From contig JBJELB010000020.1 of assembly GCA_051878935.1 (NCBI GenBank), positions 1-64,000 on the forward strand: DNA of 64,000 nt. Reading direction: 5' to 3'. A program made the translations under genes and the position numbers. Positions 43,902 through 52,800 of the stretch are shown in pieces. The notes under the pieces were generated by a model. The model was not told where the DNA came from. It saw nothing but the letters and a program-made list of their open reading frames with translations, and made no database searches. Source of the DNA: CANQDT01 sp051878935 (lineage in GTDB: Bacteria > Bacillota > Clostridia > Lachnospirales > Lachnospiraceae). Numbering within the stretch: position 1 is the first letter of the stretch; each line of letters opens with the position of its first letter.

Positions 43902-44765
43902 ATGAGTATTCAAGGATTAAAGGGATTGTTTGAAAGTGATTTATTCAAAGATAACCGTTCTGTTCATTTCGTAAAAACCAAGCTGCCCGACTATTTCTTT
44001 CGTTCTCACTGGCACAACTCCATAGAGGTAATCTACTGCCATAACGGCAATTCGAAGCTGACCATCAACGGAAGGGATTATGTCCTGTGTCCGTCCGATA
44101 TTCTCTTTATACCGGCAACCTTTATCCACAGCTTCCGGACACCGCCTCACAACGTAGAAGATTCCATCTTAAATATTCCTGTTTCTACCATGAAATTATT
44201 TCCATCCGGTACGGCCGGTTTATTTCAGCTGCCTGCCATCGCTCATATTACCGCTAACAATGCGCCCGCCTTTCATACCGTACTCATTGAGTTGTTTCAA
44301 AAAATCGAAGAAGAATTCTTAGATAAACGCAACCATTATTATGATTTTATTACGGCTTATTCTTTCCAAATGATGCTGCATCTGGAACGTGAAATCAAAG
44401 CCAACCCGGCGATTTTGGATATCACAGAAACCAGGGAAGGAAAACGCAATCTTCAAATCGTGGATGAGTGCATTTCTTATGTGGAAGAACACTTCCGGGA
44501 AGAACTCACCGTGAAGGAACTGGCAAATGCTTTGGGTTATTCCGACGGATATTTATCCCAGGTTTTTAGCTGCACCACCCACTATACGATTTTAGAATAT
44601 ATAAACAAAACACGGATAAAAGCTGCTGCCGCTCTTCTAATCCAAAGCAAACAACCTGTTACCGCAATTGCACTGCAGGCAGGCTTTCAAAGCATCGCAA
44701 CCTTTAACCGTGTTTTTAAAAAATATATGGGCTGTTCCCCTACAGAATATCGAAAGAAAGCCTAA
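43902..44765 (+). CDS. AraC-family transcriptional regulator with cupin sensor (287 aa)
   Basis: N-terminal cupin with HWHNSIEVIYCHNGNSKLTING (residues about 30-55) and a C-terminal double HTH: VKELANALGYSDGYLSQVF then AIALQAGFQSIATFNRVFKKYMG with SPTEYRKK. GAGAGG precedes the ATG. It is the only plus-strand intact gene in the secreted-enzyme cluster and is divergent from the small gene and the alginate-lyase-fold gene. It overlaps the convergent AraC gene by four bases. It probably activates nearby operons in response to a sugar. Confidence 0.93.
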   Translation: MSIQGLKGLFESDLFKDNRSVHFVKTKLPDYFFRSHWHNSIEVIYCHNGNSKLTINGRDYVLCPSDILFIPATFIHSFRTPPHNVEDSILNIPVSTMKLFPSGTAGLFQLPAIAHITANNAPAFHTVLIELFQKIEEEFLDKRNHYYDFITAYSFQMMLHLEREIKANPAILDITETREGKRNLQIVDECISYVEEHFREELTVKELANALGYSDGYLSQVFSCTTHYTILEYINKTRIKAAAALLIQSKQPVTAIALQAGFQSIATFNRVFKKYMGCSPTEYRKKA

Positions 44766-45613
44766 GCTTTGCAGCATCGATACTCGCTGGGCGACATGCC
44801 GGTTGACTTACGAAACACTTTACTAAAATACAGAGAATTATCATATCCTAACAGATCCGAAATCTGTGAAATGGAAAACCTGCTGTTTTCCAGATATTCT
44901 TTCGCACGTTCTATTTTTACCTGCTGCATATATTGAGCCGGTGTGATGCCAAACGCTTCACGGAACCTGCGAATGAAATAGTTGTAGCTCATATTATATT
45001 GTTTGGCATATTCCGCTACTTTCTTTTTTGATACACAATTCCGCTTTATCTCTTCGCGTATTGTTGCCATCGGAATACTATCCCCATCTTCCATTCGCTG
45101 ATGATGATGATAGGAACGGCTCAAGGATATCAGCAGGGACAAGAATAATGCTTCACAGCTATCCTCCGTATGTTCCTGCCTTGCCTTTAGTTCCGAAATA
45201 ATCTTGTTGAAATAGAAGACGATTTCCTCTGCTTCTCCTACGTAAATAACTGCTTCGTCCAATAAGCCATATACAGCCAATCGCTGATACCATGCTGCAG
45301 AGGATATATGAATCCAGTAATAGATTGGATTATCTTTTTTATAAAAAGAATACTCTTGCCGCTCTCCGGGCAGGAAACATACAACACTTCCTGATTTTAC
45401 CTCAAGCTTTTCAGAACCAATCACAAATACTCCGGAACCTTGTGCAACATACAGCAACTGGCAATCCGCACGTCCCTTTTTCCTAATTGTTTCAATCTTC
45501 TTTGTATGAACCGGCTGCATCCAGCCGCAGGCATAAATCTTAACAGCCGGATTCTCTTCCCATTCCCCCATATCCAGCCTGTATCCTTCTGCATAACCTG
45601 CATCACCTGTCAT
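44762..45613 (-). CDS. AraC-family transcriptional regulator (283 aa)
   Basis: N-terminal cupin-like domain (LLYVAQGSGVFVIGSEKLEVKSG in two parts, WIHISS), C-terminal HTH pair (AEYAKQYNMSYNYFIRRFREAFG and ISQISDLLGYDNSLYFSKVFRKSTGMSPSEYR). It starts 26 bases after the end of the GH95 gene in the same direction, so it may be cotranscribed with it and give autoregulation. It is not closely similar in sequence to the AraC at 43902 outside the HTH. Confidence 0.93.
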   Translation of the reverse strand: MTGDAGYAEGYRLDMGEWEENPAVKIYACGWMQPVHTKKIETIRKKGRADCQLLYVAQGSGVFVIGSEKLEVKSGSVVCFLPGERQEYSFYKKDNPIYYWIHISSAAWYQRLAVYGLLDEAVIYVGEAEEIVFYFNKIISELKARQEHTEDSCEALFLSLLISLSRSYHHHQRMEDGDSIPMATIREEIKRNCVSKKKVAEYAKQYNMSYNYFIRRFREAFGITPAQYMQQVKIERAKEYLENSRFSISQISDLLGYDNSLYFSKVFRKSTGMSPSEYRCCKA

Positions 45614-45639
45614 AACGCCCCACCTACCTTTTTCTTACA

Positions 45640-48600
45640 TTATACAGTATCGAGCATCAGTTTCCAAGTGAGCAGGGCGTCAATGGCTGTTATCTTTCCA
45701 TCGTCATTTCTGTCGCCTAATGCGATCTGACCGGCATTCATTTGTTTGCTGCCGCTGGCTGTATCCAACAGCAATCGGATATCTTTTTCATCTACCGCTT
45801 CATCCTGGTTGACGTCGCCTGCCTCGTAGTTTTCCTCGAGATAGCAGAGCTTGAGATAATCATAATTTCCAGTCCAGCCATTACCGGAAAGCCTGATATA
45901 CAAATGCTTCGTGCCTGTCAGCGCCTTCGATAGAATATACTCGGAATCGGCATATACATTCTGCGAACTATCCGCATTCTGTGCCACAAGCCAGGAAGCT
46001 ATTTTATCGCTTTCCGACAACGTATAACGGTTACCGGAAACCGGAGCTGCCGCATCCGCAGCATACACCTGTATCGTTGTACTGCGATAAGACTTCCCTC
46101 CGCCGGCATCCGTATGAAGGATAAGCTTGCCGAGCCGGTCCATAGTAACTTCGCCAAAATAGAAAATATCACCATCCTTCGTACTATCAACCACATATCC
46201 ACCGCTTGCTGCTGCTTCAGATTTCTTATACGCAGGCTGCGACGTATAAAGATACCTGCTGTTTGAAGTATCAGAATATCCATTCAGGTTATCTTCGAAT
46301 TCCACCAATTTCGGAATATACTGCACTTCGCCTGCTAACTCAATCCGTTCTGTCTCTTGAGCCGTCCCTGTCTGCGCCGCCAATTCGTTCATGGCATCCA
46401 ATAACCGGTAATAGGTTTTATAACACAATGCCCTGCCGGTCTCCTCCCTGTTTTCATACGCCTGTCTGGCGGATTCGATGATAAATTCCAAATACTTCAC
46501 TGCGTATATCGTATAACCGGACGTATCGGATAGATACTCTTCTGCCTTGTCTGTCTTTTCTTTGAGAAGCTCCCATGCTGCCGCCTTTACTCCGAGCGTT
46601 TCCCCGGAAAAAGCATAGGCTGCCGCGTCTACTTCATATTGGCTTGCATCTTCCTTTGCCAAAGCTGTTTGCGCCTGCTGCAAAACCTGTGCAGCCGCAT
46701 CCGGATTCTCATCCACTAACGCCTGCAGCTCTGTCTTATCTGCGACAATCGTACCAACCGTAACTTCCAGCCGGAAATTTCTTATCGTAATATTATGTTC
46801 ATCACTCAATTCCACAGCGATGTCGTAGGTTCCTTCCTCGCGATTGTGCGGTTTTATCACAAGCGTGGCATGTTGCCTGTCATCTATCACTACTTCGGAA
46901 TCCTTTGGCGCTCCGGTTACATGATAGTGCAGATTACCCGTTTCCACACCCGGCGCCCCGGTGATTTCCTTCTGATATACTGTTTCGCCTTCCGCCTGCT
47001 CCGTCTGCCCATTTAAGACCACCTGCTCTGCAAAGCATGGTTTACTTGGTTCCAGAGAATATAATGCCTCCCTTATCTCTTCCTCTGACTGTGCAGTGCT
47101 TAACCTGTGCAGACTTTCTGCCGTATAAGCTCCAGACGTCCGCGCTTCTTTTGACTGCTGCAGACCGGCTGCCGTCACTTGATATATTTTTATCTGCGGA
47201 TAATCGGATAAGCGAATCATCTCTCCCTTGTATCGGATAACCGGTATCTCACCGGTAGAACTGAGAATCTCACAACTCGTCAGTTCTCCTTCTGCCCATT
47301 GGATATTACATTCATAACCGCCTCTCGCCCTGACGCCGATTAAGGATCCACCGGACCATTCTTCCGGCATATTCGGCAATAAATCAATCTCATGATTTCT
47401 ACTGTCTATCACCGCTTCCACCAGAGACGCTCCTATCGGACACCATTGCTCATAGCCGCTCTTGACTTCATATAAGCCATGGTTATATCGTCCCAGTCCC
47501 TCAGAAGCGTTTCCTAAACGAATCGCCTGCCCGGTGCGGTCCGGGTGTCCGCCACCGCTGCCCCTCCTGTCATATGCCGTCTGAGCGGCATAGTAAATCT
47601 CCGGCGTCCGAATCCGGTTCAAGCCTGTATAATTGAGCGGATAAAAACCAAGCAGGTGGGAATTATGACGGTGTTCCGGTTCCGTAATCGTATATTCATT
47701 ATAGAAATCTTTCACTGCCCCGGTTTCCTCATCGATCAGCATCTCATACGGCACCAGCTTTTGTCGTTTCTCTATGACTTCCTGCAACAGCTCCTCAGAT
47801 ACGAGCTCCCCCCTGCCCGCGCTTTTCAGCTCCGCTGCCGCTTCGGTTACTATTTCAAACAGATTTCGATAAATCATTAAATCACTCATCGAGTTAATAT
47901 CGACTGACACCTGTCTCGTACCCGTTCCATTCGGAACTTGAAATCCGACCTCCGGCGAGTTGCTCGGTCCCATGATAGAAAGATAATTTTTCAGTTCTCC
48001 ATGTACTCCATCCACCTGAACGAGATTACTGAGCGCAAACCGGACCGCGCCTTCTATCACATCATAATATTCTTCCAAAAATCCGATATCCTGACTATAA
48101 GAATAATGGTCATATAGATGATTCATCAGCCATAAGCCCGCACTCGTCCAGACGGTCGCTTCATTTTGTCTGGTGGAACCCAATGTACCACCCTTTAATG
48201 CTGTGGAAGCCCAGATATCCGAATAATGCGCTGTCACCCATCCGTCCGCGCCAAAATCTTCCTTTGCCGTTTCCTGACCGCGAATGGACAGATTGCGTAT
48301 CCATTTCCAAAGAGGGTCGCCGCTGTCAGCCAGATTACCCGACTCCACTAACGCATACATCTTCTGTACATTTTCATTTAAATAATGCGCTCCGTTTGAC
48401 ATTGGCTTCCACGTATGGCTCCACATACCCTGCGCCTGCATCGGGCGGTCAGTTCCGTCGTTTCTGGACGCTGATATCATAATATACCGCGTATATTGAT
48501 AATGCCTTGCAAACTGCTCCGGCGTCGCCTGATAATCCTTCCCATTCAGGATTTCTCCGTTTAAATCAAGCCACAAGCTGCGGAACTCTCCCTGAAAATC

Positions 48601-49722
48601 CTCCTGATGTACCCTTTTACATTTCTCATAAGTTTGCTGCAGAGCGCGATCGATCGTTTCCTTTACGATTGCGCTTGTATTAATTCCTGTCGTCGTTGGA
48701 TCGGTAAAAGGATCTTTGTATGTCGTTTTACTGGAATAGATAATCCGGATATCCGTTGCTTCTATGGACACCGCGCCCTCTTCCTCTGTCAGTATACTGC
48801 CCTCCGGCACCACGATTCTGGCGCGCGCTTCAAAGGTTATTCCGCGATCGGCGTCCCACTTGGTACAGTCATTGGCATCATACGGAGCCCGTCCGGTCAT
48901 AACGATCTCCTGACGGTCCGCATCATATGTGACCTGATTATCTGCTACGTGCTCTGTACTTCCCTCATATACGGCATTCTGCATCTCTTGCGGCAAGGCC
49001 AATGCCAGCTTATACTTCATAACGGCGTCCGTATCATTACTGATTCCGGTCACGAATACATCATCCGAAAAACTGGCAAACGACTCGCGCGTATAAGTGG
49101 TATCCCCAATCTGATAAGAAATCGTCGTCATCGCCCGATCCATATCAAAGGTTCTGACGTAATTCGTGTAATCCGTTGTTTCCTCACGCGTCAGCCGCAT
49201 TTCCCCAATCGGAAGATACGTCGCACACACGCCATGGTTTCCCCACATTTCGGTTGCCTGGCTGTCCGCCCGGATCATATAAGCATTTCTATCTTCCTGA
49301 CTTACCCCTTCCTGATAAGCTTTCGTCAGATATTCCCTTGTTTTTTGCAAGGCTTCCAAACGTTTCTGCGGAGTCGTTGTCTTCGGTGCATTGGCAAATG
49401 TAATAAGACCCCTGCTTCCATCTTCATAATACTTCGGATCGCCCGACCAGAAGGATTTATCATTGAGCGCAATGATTTCCTGATTGACGTCTCCCTTTAC
49501 CTTTGCGCCAATATGACCATTTCCCAAAGGCATTGCAGAATAGCCGCCCGATGTCGGTGCGGAATAAACCGACTTCATGCTCTCCCAATCCTGTGCAGAT
49601 AATTCGCTCTGAAAAGAACTCTTATCCGCTGCCGCTGCCTTTGCTCCACCCGGCTGTCCTATAGATGATACGAATACGATACCTGTCATAAATAATCCCA
49701 TCATTTTTTTAATGTTTCTCAT
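45640..49722 (-). CDS. Secreted GH95-family fucosidase/galactosidase with CBM6-like module and dockerin (1360 aa)
   Basis: Signal peptide about 1-31. GH95 domain from about 45 to 835: N-terminal AMPLGNGHIGAKVKG and EIIALNDKSFWSGDP, then the (alpha/alpha)6 barrel with QGMWSHTWKPMSNGAHYLNENV, and the PEHRHNSHLLGFYPL motif typical of GH95. These enzymes act on alpha-1,2-L-fucosides or, in RG-II degraders, alpha-L-galactosides. A helical linker region (about 985-1130), a CBM6-like module (about 1145-1290) and a dockerin at the end (GDVNQDEAVDEKDI, GDRNDDGKITAIDA) follow. Its ribosome binding site lies in a perfect hairpin just upstream (49729-49764). Confidence 0.9.
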   Translation of the reverse strand: MRNIKKMMGLFMTGIVFVSSIGQPGGAKAAAADKSSFQSELSAQDWESMKSVYSAPTSGGYSAMPLGNGHIGAKVKGDVNQEIIALNDKSFWSGDPKYYEDGSRGLITFANAPKTTTPQKRLEALQKTREYLTKAYQEGVSQEDRNAYMIRADSQATEMWGNHGVCATYLPIGEMRLTREETTDYTNYVRTFDMDRAMTTISYQIGDTTYTRESFASFSDDVFVTGISNDTDAVMKYKLALALPQEMQNAVYEGSTEHVADNQVTYDADRQEIVMTGRAPYDANDCTKWDADRGITFEARARIVVPEGSILTEEEGAVSIEATDIRIIYSSKTTYKDPFTDPTTTGINTSAIVKETIDRALQQTYEKCKRVHQEDFQGEFRSLWLDLNGEILNGKDYQATPEQFARHYQYTRYIMISASRNDGTDRPMQAQGMWSHTWKPMSNGAHYLNENVQKMYALVESGNLADSGDPLWKWIRNLSIRGQETAKEDFGADGWVTAHYSDIWASTALKGGTLGSTRQNEATVWTSAGLWLMNHLYDHYSYSQDIGFLEEYYDVIEGAVRFALSNLVQVDGVHGELKNYLSIMGPSNSPEVGFQVPNGTGTRQVSVDINSMSDLMIYRNLFEIVTEAAAELKSAGRGELVSEELLQEVIEKRQKLVPYEMLIDEETGAVKDFYNEYTITEPEHRHNSHLLGFYPLNYTGLNRIRTPEIYYAAQTAYDRRGSGGGHPDRTGQAIRLGNASEGLGRYNHGLYEVKSGYEQWCPIGASLVEAVIDSRNHEIDLLPNMPEEWSGGSLIGVRARGGYECNIQWAEGELTSCEILSSTGEIPVIRYKGEMIRLSDYPQIKIYQVTAAGLQQSKEARTSGAYTAESLHRLSTAQSEEEIREALYSLEPSKPCFAEQVVLNGQTEQAEGETVYQKEITGAPGVETGNLHYHVTGAPKDSEVVIDDRQHATLVIKPHNREEGTYDIAVELSDEHNITIRNFRLEVTVGTIVADKTELQALVDENPDAAAQVLQQAQTALAKEDASQYEVDAAAYAFSGETLGVKAAAWELLKEKTDKAEEYLSDTSGYTIYAVKYLEFIIESARQAYENREETGRALCYKTYYRLLDAMNELAAQTGTAQETERIELAGEVQYIPKLVEFEDNLNGYSDTSNSRYLYTSQPAYKKSEAAASGGYVVDSTKDGDIFYFGEVTMDRLGKLILHTDAGGGKSYRSTTIQVYAADAAAPVSGNRYTLSESDKIASWLVAQNADSSQNVYADSEYILSKALTGTKHLYIRLSGNGWTGNYDYLKLCYLEENYEAGDVNQDEAVDEKDIRLLLDTASGSKQMNAGQIALGDRNDDGKITAIDALLTWKLMLDTV

Positions 49723-49728
49723 AAAATC

Positions 49729-49764
49729 CCCCCTTCTTAGTTTAAATTATAACTAAGAAGGGGG
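49729..49764 (-). promoter_or_regulatory. Perfect 14-bp inverted repeat over the GH95 ribosome binding site
   Basis: On the minus strand CCCCCTTCTTAGTT and AACTAAGAAGGGGG are exact reverse complements with an 8-base spacer; the AAGGGGGG that serves as ribosome binding site for the GH95 gene (start 49722) is in the 3' arm. The spacer region contains TATAAT, so it could also be an operator around a -10 box. Either way it is well placed to control expression of this gene. Confidence 0.65.
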
Positions 49765-49815
49765 CTTCCGCTATGGCATAAATGAAACAATATATGTAAA
49801 AAATAATGATTGTCC

Positions 49816-52800
49816 CTATTTCTGTACCGCCTCATCAAGAATGGCGGTCACATCATCCTGCGTTAAGCTGTTATCGCCATCATAATCAGCCGCTTCTTTT
49901 TGTGCATCCGTCGGCGTATACGTACCGTTGACATATTGTAATGCAAGCAGCGCATCGACGGCAGTCACTTTGCCATCCATATTTACGTCACCCTTACCTA
50001 TGGCAGGATTGGTATCATAGGTAAAATTGATCTGATAATAGTTGCCGCACCAGCCGCTCTTATCGAATACCATATACAGATGTTTCTTTCCAGTCAGCGA
50101 TGCCGTAACGGCGCCCGCCGTCGTAACGGCATCCTCTTTGTTCCAGCCGGCTGTACTTTCCGTCGTCACCTCAGACAATATATGATCCGTTGCCGCCCTT
50201 ACGACGCCCGCATCCGTAGTATACTCATCCAGCGCAACCATCCTGAGAACGGCTCCTCCATTGCCTTTTGCTGTATATCGATAAGAAATCTCCTTTAATC
50301 CGGCAACATCCATTTCTCCCAGATAAAAGATTGGGGAGTTCTGCGTCGAATCCAGCGTTTCACCCGTCAATATTCCATTCGTTCCTGCGATCCGCTCTAC
50401 AAAGCTGCTGTAGTTAAATGGTACGGTCACCGTTCCATTTTCATCCGTCTGTAACGCTTCATAGACTACCTGTATTTCAGCATCCTCCGTCGGCATTGCA
50501 AAAGTATTATCATCTTTTGTTACGTCATAACCGATGGATTCTCCATTGACCAAAACATCTTTGACCTGATAACCAAGATATGCTTTGGCTTTTACCGTTA
50601 TCGTCTCTCCATGTGCAATCGAGGCTCCATTTTCTACTGCATCTCCTCCCTGATACAGCTGCAGGATACCATGCTCCGGCCCGGCTATCGTCAGGGTGGC
50701 AAACTGTGTCTCCTCACTCATGCGAATCACTCTGACATAATCAAAGTTACCGCCCCATGTACCGCTAGGCGTCAATTTCACAAAGATTCCATAGTTTCCT
50801 TCCAGAGATTGTGTCACCGCTGTTTTACTCTCTGCAAAGGTGGTATATGCACCGGTTGCAGGCATATTCATATCTGCAATCAACGTTTCCGATGTTAATA
50901 ATGCCATAACCTGGGCTTTCGTCATTTCACGCATCTTATCTGCTTCAAAGGATGTTTCCGGCACCGCATAATAAGTCACCTGTGTACTGCCACTCTTTAA
51001 AGCTGCACATACCTCGAATTGTGCGACACCTTTCATATCAATCGTTCCAAGGTAGAACACATCATCTTTTTTCGTATTATCTACCACGATTCTTGTAGTT
51101 CCATCTTGATTTGAAATCGAAATCGTTGCAGGATTTGCTGTCCAACCGGATTCAAACCAATCCTCAAATTGCAATACATCCGGGTCGGCTGTCTCATCTG
51201 CTTCCTCGTCTTCTGATACCGCATCGGTCAGATAGACATCACCGGTATCGGCATCTTCTACTTTCAGTTTCAGCGTATCCATGGACTCCCATGGGAAGCT
51301 GAGAAGAATCGTCTCTTCCTTTTCTCCGGCTACTGCTTTGGTTACTGTCACAGGGTTGGTCAGTGTCACGCCATCATAATTACCGGCTGTCACTTTCAGG
51401 TTTCTGTCTTTGGAGCTGGTCACTGTTACAGAAACCGTACCATCCTGGGCAATCGAAATATCCTGAATATCAACCTCACTCGCATCCGCTACACGATAAC
51501 GATAGCTGCCGCGCACAATCCGTAAGCTCTCTGTGTCCAGCTCCTCCGTTGTTTTCACTGTTGTCAGAGGCTTTAAGGTATAAGCATATTCATATTCTTT
51601 ATTTACGTCTAACAAATATCTCGTTTCACAGATATGCTTCTGCATACCCGGATCGTAACCACCTACGCCGATCTGCACCTGGTTCACTTCTAACGTAATC
51701 TCGTCGTTCGCCCGGAGATATTCCGGATGCTTTCCCTGACTGAGCTGGTCATAGGTATAATGGAGTGCTTTCACATCCACTGTGTTATCTGCAACAACCA
51801 TCAGACCTTTGCCGGATTCATCCGTAAAGGCAGCCCATCTCACATCGGTCTTGTTTCCGGTTTCCTGTGACATCCGATAATCAGCAAGCTGTTCACTTAC
51901 CATACCGGTATAAATACCAATCGGAGTTCCTGCTTTCCGGTCAATATAACTTTCCTGACGACCCGCTTCCTGATTTCCTCTTCCGTACCACTGCATCTTT
52001 TCAAAAGAAGCCGGCAAGGTCATCTTCATGCCGATCTGTGGTACAAAGGTTGCAGAAGTTGTCGTAGGTGTTACCTTCTGGGTCACTTTGATATCTCCAT
52101 TGCTCATAATCAGATAGGTCAATGTGCACGGTGATTTGGATTTCAGGCTCGACTCTGCTGTAACCGTTACATATCCGAGTTCATCCCCTGTTGCTGATAC
52201 TGATACCTTCACATCGGATGGATTTTGATCCGCCTTTTCAAACTCTGAGGTTGCCTGCTTGACTAAATTAAAGTTTCTCGCATTTCCTACCATAGGTCTG
52301 GCCAGACTCGGAGCCGGTCCATCCCCGTTGGCAATCAGATCCATACCCTGACAGGTATACTGTGTGATGTAACCGGTTGTTTTGTCCACTACCACTGTCA
52401 CATCATCATTGGAAATCGTCACCTGTGTATCGGATTCCGCAACGCTTAACGTTTTGGCAAAATCATCAAGCTTTAATCCTAACGACTGTACGTCATTCGT
52501 ATCGAATTCGATCTGATCCTTCGTAATCTGAAGAGTCTTCTCCGCCCAGTCATATTTCTCTTTTTGAACGAGAGTAATATTGAGATAGTATCTGGCATCT
52601 GCTTTTAATGCTATCGGTAATTCATACGGTACGGAAACCGTCTTTGTTGTCATCGGTGCGATATCCATATCCTCATCCGTAAAAGTTCCCTTTGATACTA
52701 ACCTATGATCTTCATACAACTCCCATGTCGCAGTATATTCATTCGCATTGGTAAACAGGAAGTTATTCACAATGTCAACCTGTTTCTTTTCTAACAGATT

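Noticed and set aside
48607..49602. A 331-codon open frame on the plus strand
   Set aside because: It lies wholly opposite the GH95 gene, has no ribosome binding site and its protein has no sensible composition; it is a shadow of codon use on the other strand.
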